Assembly (NCBI RefSeq): GCF_003071345.1
Contig: NZ_QCYK01000003.1
Span: forward strand, 62,001 to 126,000
DNA: 64,000 bases
From: Chitinophaga parva
GTDB taxonomy: Bacteria; Bacteroidota; Bacteroidia; Chitinophagales; Chitinophagaceae
Direction of reading: 5' to 3'
Notes under the pieces: generated by a model
Database searches by the model: none
The model's input: only the letters and a program-made list of their open reading frames with translations
What the model was told of the DNA's origin: nothing
Program-made: the position numbers and the translations under genes
Shown: positions 26,624 through 35,148 of the stretch, one piece after another
Position numbering within the stretch: the first letter of the stretch is position 1
Layout of the letters: each line of letters opens with the position of its first letter

Positions 26624-27303
26624 TGAAAAAATTATACACCCTCTGTTGCCTGCTGCTGGCAGGCATTCCGCTGAGTTTTGCGCAGCAAAAAGATACGCGG
26701 CACGACGCTGGTAAAGTGCCGATGGGCCTGAATGTAGGCACCAACGTGACCACCCTTGTGGAAGTAGATATGGGGCCCAGTTTAAATGTGGGCTACCGCT
26801 TTTCCAAACTGCTGGGAGTGGAGCTGGAAGGCACGTTGTATGTGCATGACAACAGCGAAACCTTTGACAAGGAACGGGGTTACCGCATCCTCCCCCAGGT
26901 CCGGTTTTTCCTGCCCGGCCGCCACGGGGCCTCCCATTATTTTTTTGGCGTACAAACCGGCTATAAACATGCCGTAGTGTATGAAGGATGGATAGCGACC
27001 AAACCAGGTGTGGATAATGATACTTACCAGCAACTGGGCTACTATCGCAGGGCTAAGAACAGCTGGCAACTGGCCGGCCGGTTTGGTGGGCAGTACGCCT
27101 TGGGCCCCGGGCGCCACCTGCTGCTGGAATGGGCGGTAGGCATGGGTTTCAAGTACCGTACGTTTGATTACCTCGACCCGCTTCCGCATGGTGCCAATAG
27201 CCTGGTATTTATACAGGACAAGGGGAATGGGAACTATTATTCGGAGCACGAGCACCTGCAGGTTATTGTGCCGGTGACGTTTAAAATGGCGTACCGGTTT
27301 TAA
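26623..27303 (+). CDS. Outer-membrane beta-barrel protein (DUF3575-like)
   Basis: A 226-residue protein with signal peptide (MKKLYTLCCLLLAGIPLSFA/QQK) and alternating amphipathic strands typical of 8-10-strand barrels (GPSLNVGYRFSKLLGVELEG, HYFFGVQTGYKHA, WQLAGRFGGQYAL, HLLLEWAVGMGFKYR), ending with an aromatic residue (MAYRF), the usual outer-membrane insertion signal. It overlaps the preceding lipoprotein gene by one base (TGATGA). It probably forms an envelope unit with the two lipoproteins. Function unknown. Confidence 0.78.
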   Translation: MKKLYTLCCLLLAGIPLSFAQQKDTRHDAGKVPMGLNVGTNVTTLVEVDMGPSLNVGYRFSKLLGVELEGTLYVHDNSETFDKERGYRILPQVRFFLPGRHGASHYFFGVQTGYKHAVVYEGWIATKPGVDNDTYQQLGYYRRAKNSWQLAGRFGGQYALGPGRHLLLEWAVGMGFKYRTFDYLDPLPHGANSLVFIQDKGNGNYYSEHEHLQVIVPVTFKMAYRF

Positions 27304-27316
27304 TGAGGTCCATTGA

Positions 27317-27853
27317 ATCTTCTCCATTTTGAGGTCTTTTGCAGAGGAAGGTTATGCTGATCAGCCATCTTTTTACAAACAAGGATTCCGCCTGGCAATA
27401 GATGCCAAATATTTTTTACCAGCCGGCAAGCGTAACCGGCTGTTCCTGGGCCTGGAGGGCCGGGTAAAACGCCTGGATTTTTCCGTCTACCGGCCCCACC
27501 TGGTATACCTTGATAATTATCTTGTTCCATATGACGAGGGAGGGTACCTGTTTCAACCGGCCCGCACAGAGCCCCGCACACTTACCTCCTGGGGACTTAC
27601 ACCTGTGTTTGGGGTTAACAGGATGTTGGGCCGCAGGTTTATGCTGGAGTGTTATGCAGGAATAGGTGTCTGTTATCGCGATCTGAACCTGCATGGTGCG
27701 CCGTCCATGATCAATGAATCTCCCGATCCCGACCGTAAAACAGCGTTGTTTGATCTCACGCCCACAGAAGCAGATCTGAGGGCGGCGCGCTGGCAAACGT
27801 CGATATCCCTGGGATTCCGGATAGCTGTCCTCCTGAACAAGCTCAAACATTAA
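27317..27853 (+). pseudogene. 5'-truncated outer-membrane barrel gene
   Basis: An open frame of about 178 codons encoding barrel strands like those of the preceding gene (GFRLAIDAKYFLPAGKRN, LFLGLEGRVKRL, RFMLECYAGIGVCYRDLN, SISLGFRIAVLLNKL). It has no ATG and no signal peptide; the only candidate start is TTG 27329. An ATG that overlaps the previous stop (27303) is out of frame and meets TGA after nine codons. The usual first strands and signal are missing, so a 5' deletion or frameshift is likely. A leaderless TTG start cannot be excluded. Confidence 0.6.
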
Positions 27854-27893
27854 GGTGCTGAGATCATTATGTGGCCGGTAGCAGATGTTCCCT

Positions 27894-27901
27894 TATATTT
27901 G
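27894..27901 (+). promoter_or_regulatory. -7 box before thiolase gene
   Basis: TATATTTG at 27894-27901, 29 bp before the thiolase ATG, matches TAnnTTTG. No clear TTG is found at the expected upstream distance, so strength is uncertain. Confidence 0.5.
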
Positions 27902-27930
27902 GTGCATCCAAAACCAATCTTATCCTCGTC

Positions 27931-29103
27931 ATGAAAGAAGTTTTTATCGTAGCTGCGGTACGTACGCCCATTGGATCTTTTAATGGAGCCCTGGCTGCAG
28001 TTACGGCTCCACGTTTGGGCGCAGCAGTGATCAAGGCCGCGCTGGAAAAAGCAAATATTGCCCCGGACCAGGTGCAGGAAGTATTGATGGGCAATGTGCT
28101 CAGTGCCAACCTGGGCCAGGCCCCCGCCAATCAGGCCAGCATTTATGCAGGGCTGCCCAACACCGTGCCCTGTACCACCGTGAATAAAGTATGTGCCTCC
28201 GGCATGAAAGCCATTATGCTCGGTGCACAAAGCATCATGCTCGGTGAACACGACATTATAGTAGCCGGTGGCATGGAAAGCATGAGCAACGTGCCTTACT
28301 ACCTGGACAAGGCACGCAATGGCTATAAATATGGCCATGGCAGCGTAACAGACGGCATCGTACGGGATGGCCTGTGGGACCCTTACAATGATTTTGCCAT
28401 GGGCAATGCCGGTGACCTTTGTGCTGCCACCTACAAGTTTTCCCGCGAAGACCAGGATGCCTACGCCATCCAGTCGTACAAGCGCGCCGCTGCCGCCACG
28501 GAAAAAGGGTATTTCAAAAATGAGATCGTGCCGGTGGAAGTGCCTGGTAAGCAGGCTACTTTGGTAACGGAAGATGAAGATTACAAGAAGGTGAATTTTG
28601 ACAAGATCCCCACGCTGAAACCGGTTTTCACCAAAGAAGGCACGGTGACCGCGGCCAATGCATCCAACATCAATGACGGTGCAGCCGCCGTGGTGCTGGT
28701 AAGCGGGGAAAAGCTGAAAGCGCTGGGCCTGAAACCCCTGGCCAAAGTGATCAGCTTTGCAGATGCGTCTCAGGCGCCGGAATGGTTTACCACCACCCCC
28801 GTAAAGGCCATCAGCCAGGCGCTGGATAAGGCAAAGCTGACGGTAAAGGACATGGATTTCGTGGAGATCAATGAAGCCTTCTCCTGTGTGCCCCTGGCTA
28901 ATCAGCGGGACCTGGGCCTGGACAATGATAAACTGAATATATGGGGCGGTGCGGTGTCCCTCGGCCATCCCATTGGTTGCAGCGGGGCCCGCATTGTGGT
29001 AACGCTCACCAGCATCCTGCACCACGAAGGTGGCCATTACGGCGTAGCCGGTATCTGCAACGGTGGAGGCGGCGCCAGTGCCATTATTATTGAAAGGGTG
29101 TAG
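27931..29103 (+). CDS. Acetyl-CoA C-acyltransferase (thiolase)
   Basis: A 390-residue thiolase condensing or cleaving acyl-CoA (acetoacetyl-CoA formation or the last step of beta-oxidation). Motifs: nucleophile Cys in [14 protein letters not shown] (about residue 88), [24 protein letters not shown], the [11 protein letters not shown] histidine and the C-terminal catalytic Cys in [11 protein letters not shown]. Start ATG 27931 ([15 protein letters not shown]) is the family start; the upstream frame is ignored. It stands alone, so biosynthetic versus degradative use cannot be told. Confidence 0.95.
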   Translation: MKEVFIVAAVRTPIGSFNGALAAVTAPRLGAAVIKAALEKANIAPDQVQEVLMGNVLSANLGQAPANQASIYAGLPNTVPCTTVNKVCASGMKAIMLGAQSIMLGEHDIIVAGGMESMSNVPYYLDKARNGYKYGHGSVTDGIVRDGLWDPYNDFAMGNAGDLCAATYKFSREDQDAYAIQSYKRAAAATEKGYFKNEIVPVEVPGKQATLVTEDEDYKKVNFDKIPTLKPVFTKEGTVTAANASNINDGAAAVVLVSGEKLKALGLKPLAKVISFADASQAPEWFTTTPVKAISQALDKAKLTVKDMDFVEINEAFSCVPLANQRDLGLDNDKLNIWGGAVSLGHPIGCSGARIVVTLTSILHHEGGHYGVAGICNGGGGASAIIIERV

Positions 29104-29174
29104 GTGGTGTATTGGTTCCTGAATTCCGGGTATAAAAACGATGTAATGCACGTACCATCAATGCATACCACGTA

Positions 29175-29211
29175 CCTGAGACTTAGGACCTGAGACCTAA
29201 GACCTGGGACA
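29175..29211. repeat. YTAGGTC heptamer array after membrane-protein gene
   Basis: Units CCTGAGA/CTTAGGA/CCTAAGA (reverse orientation of YTAGGTC with variants) end 3 bp before the stop of the minus-strand gene at 29215, at a convergent junction with the thiolase gene. No facing arm is visible here. Confidence 0.7.
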
Positions 29212-29214
29212 ATT

Positions 29215-29838
29215 TTATTGCACGCCAATAGTAGTATCAATCTCCTTACGGTCCGTGAAAATGCGCAGCTGGATACTGTCCGGCTTAATGCGCGTGCCCT
29301 GCACGTTGTAAGCGGCCTCCCGGGGATTGATCACATCATCCGTGATCTTTTCCAGGAGCCAGTATTTATTCTGTACCAGGCTATAGGTAGGATATTGGGC
29401 GTTGATGACAGCCGTGGTCCGGGTTTGCAGGGCGTAATGGTCATCTACGGGATAGCGTTTAAATTCCCCGTCTACCAGCAGCCAGATGCCCGCTACCACC
29501 GCGTAAATCCGCAGGGGCGGCAGTATAAGGGCGCCCAGGAGAATGAACGGCAGGGCAAAGAACACGGACAGGTAACCCCGGCGGCCAGACACCTTGTCCT
29601 CCATGAGGGCATACAGGACCATGCCGGAGCCGGCGTAGAGGGAATAAATAATGCGGTCTGTATGAATGCCTTTGAACACATAGCCATTGCAGAACAGGAG
29701 GAGGCAGATCCCGGAAAGGACGGCGAAGAACAAGTGTAGGTACCAGCAGATGGTGGCCAGGTGACGGTCCTGGTAATGCTTGATCTTAAGGGAGATGGCT
29801 AACAGGAAGCTGACGCTGAGCAGGGTAATGGTGATCAT
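29215..29838 (-). CDS. Unknown membrane protein
   Basis: A 207-residue protein with about five hydrophobic segments in the first 125 residues (ITITLLSVSFLLAI; LHLFFAVLSGICLLLF; IIYSLYAGSGMVLYAL; FFALPFILLGALIL; IYAVVAGIWLLV) and a soluble, charged C-terminal tail of about 80 residues (YALQTRTTAVINAQYPTYSL shape). I do not recognise the family. It converges with the thiolase gene and stands alone on its strand. Confidence 0.65.
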   Translation of the reverse strand: MITITLLSVSFLLAISLKIKHYQDRHLATICWYLHLFFAVLSGICLLLFCNGYVFKGIHTDRIIYSLYAGSGMVLYALMEDKVSGRRGYLSVFFALPFILLGALILPPLRIYAVVAGIWLLVDGEFKRYPVDDHYALQTRTTAVINAQYPTYSLVQNKYWLLEKITDDVINPREAAYNVQGTRIKPDSIQLRIFTDRKEIDTTIGVQ

Positions 29839-29988
29839 GGGACAGGTTTTTCGGGATAGTTGTCTGGTTTATCAAACGCAATAAAACAAATTTACATATA
29901 AATTCTATATAATATATTATTTCCTTCAGGGGCAAAGCGGCCGGGGTGGCGGGTCTTCGTCAGGCGGCGGCTATCATTTTGGAAATCC

Positions 29989-30019
29989 TTTGCATTTTCG
30001 TCAACAAACGATATTTTTG
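29989..30019 (+). promoter_or_regulatory. Promoter of pdhB
   Basis: TTTG at 29989-29992 and TATTTTTG at 30012-30019 are 19 bp apart, an excellent match to the Bacteroidota consensus. The pdhB ATG follows at 30075, giving a leader of about 50 nt. Confidence 0.7.
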
Positions 30020-30074
30020 CCCTGCCTTTTTTGAGAAATAGGCAATTCATATTTCAAACTTTATTACGAATAGC

Positions 30075-31058
30075 ATGCGTCAGATAGCTTTCAGACAAGC
30101 GTTAAGAGAAGCCCTTCAGGAGGAAATGCGCCGCGACAGCAAAGTATTTATCATGGGGGAGGAAGTTGCAGAATACAATGGTGCTTATAAAGTTAGCCAG
30201 GGTATGCTGGAAGAATTTGGGGAAAAGAGAGTGATCGATACCCCGATTGCCGAGTTGGGCTTTGCAGCTATCGGTGTGGGTGCTGCGCAGAATGGACTGC
30301 GTCCCGTAGTTGAATTTATGACCTGGAACTTTGCTGTACTGGCACTGGACCAGATCCTCAATACTGCTTCTAAAATGCTTGCGATGAGCGGTGGCCAGGT
30401 AGGTTGCCCCATCGTGTTCCGTGGCCCTAACGGCTCTGCCGGTCAGCTGGGCGCACAGCACTCTACTGCATTTGAAAGCTATTATGCCAATATTCCCGGT
30501 CTGAAGGTAGTGTCCGTATCCAATCCCTATGATGCGAAAGGCCTGCTGAAAGCTGCCATCCGTGATGACGACCCGGTTGTTTTCATGGAAAGCGAAGTGA
30601 TGTACGGTGATATGGGTGAAGTACCTGAAGAGGAATACATCATCCCTATCGGTAAAGCGGACATCAAGCGCGCCGGCCGCGATGTAACCATCGTTTCTTT
30701 CAACAAGATGATGAAAGTAGCCCTGGGTGCTGCGGAAGAACTGGCAAAAGAAGGCATTGAAGCCGAAGTAATTGACCTGCGTACCATCCGCCCGCTGGAC
30801 TGGTTCACCATCCTGGAGTCTGTGAAGAAGACCAACCGCCTGGTGATCGTAGAAGAACAATGGCCGTTCTCCAGCGTATCTTCCGAGATCTCTTACCGCA
30901 TCCAGAAAGAAGGTTTCGATTACCTGGACGCGCCGATCCGCCGTATCACTGCTGCCGATGCTCCCATGCACTACGCCCCCAACCTGGTGAAGGCTTACCT
31001 GCCGGACGTAGCGCGCACCGTGAAGCTGGTGAAGGAAGTGATGTACGCCAAGAAATAG
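30075..31058 (+). CDS. pdhB: Pyruvate dehydrogenase E1 component, beta subunit
   Basis: A 327-residue E1 beta subunit of an alpha2beta2 2-oxoacid dehydrogenase: thiamine diphosphate-dependent decarboxylation of pyruvate in the pyruvate dehydrogenase complex. Visible: RQALREALQEEMRRD, GEEVAEYNGAYKVSQG, the cofactor-contacting Glu region DTPIAELGFAAIGVG, FRGPNGSAGQLGAQHS, and VIDLRTIRPLDW. The length is normal for split E1 beta. No E1 alpha, E2 or E3 gene is adjacent, so the complex is encoded at several loci. A branched-chain or acetoin specificity is less likely given the YNGAYK motif. Confidence 0.9.
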   Translation: MRQIAFRQALREALQEEMRRDSKVFIMGEEVAEYNGAYKVSQGMLEEFGEKRVIDTPIAELGFAAIGVGAAQNGLRPVVEFMTWNFAVLALDQILNTASKMLAMSGGQVGCPIVFRGPNGSAGQLGAQHSTAFESYYANIPGLKVVSVSNPYDAKGLLKAAIRDDDPVVFMESEVMYGDMGEVPEEEYIIPIGKADIKRAGRDVTIVSFNKMMKVALGAAEELAKEGIEAEVIDLRTIRPLDWFTILESVKKTNRLVIVEEQWPFSSVSSEISYRIQKEGFDYLDAPIRRITAADAPMHYAPNLVKAYLPDVARTVKLVKEVMYAKK

Positions 31059-31085
31059 TGGAAATTAGAAATGAAATAATGAAAG

Positions 31086-31111
31086 GTCCTGCCGCAAGGC
31101 GGGACTTTTTT
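31086..31111 (+). terminator. Intrinsic terminator of pdhB
   Basis: GTCCTGCC pairs with GGCGGGAC (one G-T pair) around GCAA, followed by six T residues, 28 bp after the pdhB stop. Confidence 0.88.
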
Positions 31112-31293
31112 GTTTTTACCCTGCTGCCCCCACTCATTGCAGTGGTGTAGGTAAAAATGACACAGCATCCTCGTAATGACAGGCCTGCATTTTCCAATAG
31201 ATTTAAGGGCTACATTCCTTCGCTCCAACAAGTTGCTCCAATATTTGGCATAACAGTACATTAACTTTTCGCGATCTCACCTGGCTCAAAATG

Positions 31294-31323
31294 AAAAAGG
31301 ATGCACGGAATGATGCATCCTTT
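31294..31323 (-). terminator. Intrinsic terminator of cysE-cysM
   Basis: AAAGGATGCA (31296-31305) pairs with TGCATCCTTT (31314-31323); the A-run before it reads as a T-tract on the minus strand. It lies 23 bp past the cysM stop. Confidence 0.85.
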
Positions 31324-31346
31324 GAATAATAGGATAGCAGGAAAGA

Positions 31347-32237
31347 TCAGCCTGCAAAAAGATCACTGGAAAGATAACGGTCGCCGCGGTCCGGGATGAT
31401 GCACACGATCACCCCTTCTTTTAATTCACCCGCCAGGCGCAGGGCCGCTGCCACCGCACCACCCGCGCTCATGCCGCAGAAAATGCCCTCTTCCCGCGCC
31501 AGCCGCCGCGTGGTTTGCACCGCATCTGCTTCACTTACTTCCATGATACGGTCCACCCGTTCCCGTTCAAAGATCTTGGGCAGGTAGGCTTCCGGCCACT
31601 TGCGGATGCCGGGTATGCGCGATCCGTCCATCGGCTGGCAACCTACGATCTGCACGCCGGGGTTTTGCTCCTTCAGGTAGCGGGATACACCCATGATAGT
31701 GCCGGTAGTGCCCATCGCGGATACAAAATGTGTAATGTGGCCTTCCGTGTCCCGCCATATTTCCGGGCCGGTGGTGCGGTAATGGGCGCCATAATTATCC
31801 GGGTTGGCAAACTGGTTCAGCATCAGGTAACCACCCTTGGCTACCTGCTCATTGGCATAATCAATAGCACCTTCCATGGTTGGCGCCAGCGTTACCTTGG
31901 CCCCAAAAGCCTCCATGCTCAGCACCCGCTCCCGGGTAGCGTCCTGGGGTAGCACCAGTTCTATGGAAAGACCAAACAAACTGGCCATCAGCGCCAGGGC
32001 AATGCCGGTATTACCACTGGTAGCTTCAATGAGTTGCATACCGGGTTTCAGTTCACCGCGGTCCAGTGCGCCTTTGATCATACTGTACGCCGCACGGTCC
32101 TTTACGCTGCCGCCGGGATTAGTGCCTTCCAGTTTTGCATAAATGGTTACCGCAGGGTTAGGGTTTATCCGCTGCAAAGCCGCCATGGGCGTGTTGCCCA
32201 GAAGATCCAGCAACTTTGTGTTCTTGTTCACAGTCAT
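31347..32237 (-). CDS. cysM: Cysteine synthase B (O-acetylserine sulfhydrylase)
   Basis: A PLP enzyme of about 296 residues making cysteine from O-acetylserine and sulfide. It has the DLLGNTPMAALQRI start, the PLP Lys in NPGGSVKDRAAYSMI, the phosphate-binding EATSGNTGIALAL, GTTGTIMGVSRYLKE and the C-terminal CGMSAGGAVAAAL. The RKWPEAYLPKIFE segment resembles CysM rather than CysK. ATG 32237 (MTVNKNTKLLDLLG) fits the family; ATG 32258 would add seven residues and would leave 7 bp to the cysE stop. It is co-transcribed with cysE, which makes its substrate. Confidence 0.93.
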   Translation of the reverse strand: MTVNKNTKLLDLLGNTPMAALQRINPNPAVTIYAKLEGTNPGGSVKDRAAYSMIKGALDRGELKPGMQLIEATSGNTGIALALMASLFGLSIELVLPQDATRERVLSMEAFGAKVTLAPTMEGAIDYANEQVAKGGYLMLNQFANPDNYGAHYRTTGPEIWRDTEGHITHFVSAMGTTGTIMGVSRYLKEQNPGVQIVGCQPMDGSRIPGIRKWPEAYLPKIFERERVDRIMEVSEADAVQTTRRLAREEGIFCGMSAGGAVAAALRLAGELKEGVIVCIIPDRGDRYLSSDLFAG

Positions 32238-32265
32238 AGCAAATTCGTTTGAAAGCATGGTTATA

Positions 32266-33069
32266 TCACCGGGCCACCATGGCGCCATCGGCGCGGTAGT
32301 AAATGCGGCTGAATGGTTCAATGCTCTTGATCAGCCACACATTGCCGCCTATAATGCTGTGATGGCCTATCACGGTATCGCCTCCCAGGATGGTAGCGCC
32401 CGCGTAGATCACCACATGGTCTTCTATGGTAGGATGGCGTTTGCTTTGCGCCATTTCTTTTTCAATACTCAGGGCCCCCAGCGTTACGCCCTGGTAGATC
32501 TTCACGTGCTCCCCGATCATGGTGGTTTCGCCAATTACCACGCCGGTGCCGTGGTCAATGCAGCAATAAGGGCCTATCACGGCCGCCGGGTGTATATCCA
32601 CGCCGGTTTGCCCATGCGCCAGCTCTGTAATAATGCGGGGCAGCAGTGGTACCTGCAGTTTGTATAAGCAATGGGCAATGCGGTAAAATGCAATCGCATA
32701 AAACCCGGGATAGGTGCGGATCACTTCGTATAAACAAGTGGCGGCCGGGTCGCCCAGCAACACCGCTGCTGCGTCTTTGTTCAGGTCTGCATAGATCTCC
32801 GGCACGCGGTCCATAAATGTTTGTGCCAGGCTGGCCGCAGGGGCCTTCAGGGATGCCTGCATGGGCTCCAGCAGGTGTTGGAGCTGCCTTTGCAGGGAGG
32901 TGGCATATTCCGTCAGCACATCATAAGCCGTCAGTACCCGGCCGGTGTGCTCCGGGAAGAGCCAGTTCACCAGGTTCTGCGTGAAATCCTTCACCGAGGG
33001 GGTGGCCGGAAATGCATGATCGGCCGCCTGTTGGTGCCTCCGGTGCAGTTCATCCAAAAAGTCCTTCAT
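32266..33069 (-). CDS. cysE: Serine O-acetyltransferase
   Basis: A 267-residue enzyme acetylating serine with acetyl-CoA, the first step of cysteine synthesis. An alpha-helical N-terminal domain is followed from about residue 150 by the left-handed beta-helix of hexapeptide repeats (GVDIHPAAVIGPYCCIDHGT, GVVIGETTMIGEHVKIYQGV, VVIYAGATILGGDTVIG), with catalytic Asp/His in IDHGTG and the second His in SKRHPTIEDH. It is longer than E. coli-type short forms only in the N-terminal part (EpsC-like). It heads the cysE-cysM operon. Confidence 0.92.
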   Translation of the reverse strand: MKDFLDELHRRHQQAADHAFPATPSVKDFTQNLVNWLFPEHTGRVLTAYDVLTEYATSLQRQLQHLLEPMQASLKAPAASLAQTFMDRVPEIYADLNKDAAAVLLGDPAATCLYEVIRTYPGFYAIAFYRIAHCLYKLQVPLLPRIITELAHGQTGVDIHPAAVIGPYCCIDHGTGVVIGETTMIGEHVKIYQGVTLGALSIEKEMAQSKRHPTIEDHVVIYAGATILGGDTVIGHHSIIGGNVWLIKSIEPFSRIYYRADGAMVAR

Positions 33070-33183
33070 GTTGGCGAAATTACAGGTAATTAGGTGGGTA
33101 AAGTTAAGCTAATCTATGGGATAGTAGGCTGAAAAATGGGAGCAGCACCCCGCTAATAATCCGGATAGCAGTAAAAAATCCCC

Positions 33184-33191
33184 TATTTTTG
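33184..33191 (+). promoter_or_regulatory. -7 box of the NtrC-type regulator gene
   Basis: TATTTTTG, 20 bp before ATG 33212, matches TAnnTTTG. The upstream -33 element is not clear. Confidence 0.5.
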
Positions 33192-33211
33192 ACCACTAAC
33201 CAGCATTTACC

Positions 33212-34396
33212 ATGGCCAATATCTTAATCATCGACGACGAAAAATCCATTCGCAAAACATTATCCGAGATCCTCGGCTACGAAGGCTATAAAATTGACGA
33301 AGCCGCAGACGGGGCGGAAGGATTTAAAATGTTCCAGGCCAAAACCTATGATGCCGTGCTGTGCGACATCAAAATGCCTAAAATGGACGGCCTCGAATTC
33401 CTGGAAAAAAGCAAGGAGATCAATCCCGATATTCCCGTGATCATTATTTCCGGCCATGGCAACATAGACACTGCCGTGGAGGCCGTGAAAAAAGGCGCCT
33501 ACGATTACATTTCCAAACCGCCGGACCTGAACCGCCTTCTCATTACCCTGCGCAATGCCATGGATAAAACTTCCCTGGTAAAGGAAACCCGTACCCTGCG
33601 GAAGAAAGTGGCCAAAACCCAGGAAATGATCGGCAATTCTGCTCCCATCCTCAAGATCAAAGAAACCATTGAAAAAGTGGCCGCCACAGACGCCCGCGTA
33701 CTGGTAACCGGCGAGAACGGGGTAGGGAAGGAACTGGTGGCCCGCTGGTTACATCAGCAGAGCCACCGCGCCAGTGGCCCCATTGTGGAAGTGAACTGCG
33801 CCGCCATCCCGGGTGAACTGATAGAAAGTGAACTGTTTGGCCATGAAAAGGGCTCATTTACCTCCGCCGTAAAACAACGCATCGGTAAGTTTGAACAGGC
33901 TAACGGGGGCACCCTTTTCCTGGACGAAATTGGCGATATGAGCCACGATGCGCAGGCCAAAGTGTTGCGTGCCCTCCAGGAAGGCCGTATCACCCGCGTG
34001 GGTGGCGATAAAGAGATTGCGGTGGACGTGCGCGTGGTAGCAGCTACCAACAAAGACCTGCTGAAGGAAGTGGAAGAAAAGAACTTCCGCCTGGACCTTT
34101 ACCACCGCCTCAGTGTGATCCTGATCCATGTGCCTTCACTCAACGAGCGCCGGGACGATATTCCCCTGCTGGTAGATCATTTCCTGGACAGCGTGTGCAA
34201 GGAATACGGCATTGCCAAAAAGACCATAGAGCCCGCTGCCATGAAGGCTTTGCAGGAGCACAACTGGACGGGCAATATCCGCGAGCTGCGCAACGTGGTG
34301 GAGCGCCTGGTCATCCTTTCCGGCAAGACCATTGTACCGGAAGACGTGGAAGACTACGTGATCCCGGCACGCGACAAGAAGAAAGTCAACGCCTGA
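33212..34396 (+). CDS. NtrC-type response regulator lacking a DNA-binding domain
   Basis: A 394-residue two-domain protein. A receiver domain (1-120) has the acidic pocket (IIDDEKS), phospho-acceptor Asp in VLCDIKMPKMDG and Lys in YISKPPD. A sigma-54-interacting AAA+ domain (about 138-370) has Walker A GENGVGKE, Walker B GGTLFLDEIGD and an arginine-finger region (NWTGNIRELRNVVERL). The sigma-54 contact loop reads GSFTSA rather than GAFTGA. The protein stops about 25 residues after the AAA+ domain (VIPARDKKKVNA), so the Fis-type HTH is absent. It may act on RNA polymerase from solution. No cognate kinase is adjacent. Confidence 0.88.
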   Translation: MANILIIDDEKSIRKTLSEILGYEGYKIDEAADGAEGFKMFQAKTYDAVLCDIKMPKMDGLEFLEKSKEINPDIPVIIISGHGNIDTAVEAVKKGAYDYISKPPDLNRLLITLRNAMDKTSLVKETRTLRKKVAKTQEMIGNSAPILKIKETIEKVAATDARVLVTGENGVGKELVARWLHQQSHRASGPIVEVNCAAIPGELIESELFGHEKGSFTSAVKQRIGKFEQANGGTLFLDEIGDMSHDAQAKVLRALQEGRITRVGGDKEIAVDVRVVAATNKDLLKEVEEKNFRLDLYHRLSVILIHVPSLNERRDDIPLLVDHFLDSVCKEYGIAKKTIEPAAMKALQEHNWTGNIRELRNVVERLVILSGKTIVPEDVEDYVIPARDKKKVNA

Positions 34397-34429
34397 TCCC
34401 ACCTACGCATTTAAAAATATAACCCGGCC

Positions 34430-35080
34430 ATGCCACAGCACATTTACCTCATCAGCGGGATGGGGGCCGATGAACGGCTCTTCCAGAAGTTACGTTTCCC
34501 CGGGGATTACGAGGTCCATCATCTGCCCTGGCTGGACCCGGCCAGTGCAGATGAATCTATTGAAGCCTATGCGGCCCGCTTCGTAGCGCAGATAGCCCAC
34601 CCGGACCCGGTGCTGCTGGGCGTTTCCTTTGGTGGCATCATGAGCATTGAAATAGCCAAACAGATCCCCGTGAAAAAGATCGTGCTGGTGTCCAGCATCA
34701 AACACGCAGGGGAGAAGCCGGCCTATTTCAACTGGGTGCGCCGCCTCCGCCTCAATGAGCTGCCAGACCAGATGATCTTCCAGCCCCGCTACCCGGTAGT
34801 GAAATATTACAACAACATTGAGACGGAAGAAGACGCCGCGCTGCTCAAATCCTTCCTGGCCCGCCAGAAGAACAGCTACATGCGCTGGGCCATCAAGACC
34901 ATCATTAACTGGCAGAGCAATGCTACGCCGGCGCCGGTGTTCCACATCCATGGTACCAAGGACAGGCCCTTTCCCTTCCACCGGGTAACGCCCACTCACG
35001 TGATCAAAGGAGGTGGCCATTTCATGGTGCTGAACCGGCACGAACAGATGAATGCTATTTTACAGGAAATACTGGGTTAA
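34430..35080 (+). CDS. Alpha/beta hydrolase
   Basis: A 216-residue soluble alpha/beta hydrolase. The oxyanion region (YLISGMGADERLF), the nucleophile elbow GVSFGG (Ser at about residue 66), the acid in IHGTKDRPFP and the base in KGGGHFMVLNRH are all visible. There is no signal peptide. The gene starts 33 bp after the NtrC-type regulator and is probably co-transcribed. The small size suggests a minimal lid; the substrate is unknown. Confidence 0.82.
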   Translation: MPQHIYLISGMGADERLFQKLRFPGDYEVHHLPWLDPASADESIEAYAARFVAQIAHPDPVLLGVSFGGIMSIEIAKQIPVKKIVLVSSIKHAGEKPAYFNWVRRLRLNELPDQMIFQPRYPVVKYYNNIETEEDAALLKSFLARQKNSYMRWAIKTIINWQSNATPAPVFHIHGTKDRPFPFHRVTPTHVIKGGGHFMVLNRHEQMNAILQEILG

Positions 35081-35081
35081 C

Positions 35082-35109
35082 ATGGGCCACAGGCCCATTT
35101 GTTTCTTTT
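35082..35109 (+). terminator. Intrinsic terminator after hydrolase gene
   Basis: ATGGGCC pairs with GGCCCAT around ACA, followed by T-rich DNA. A second hairpin (GCCGGC-AAAA-GCCGGC, 35113-35128) just beyond it may serve the convergent gene on the minus strand. Confidence 0.75.
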
Positions 35110-35148
35110 AATGCCGGCAAAAGCCGGCCTCCGCAACAACGGTCTGCC

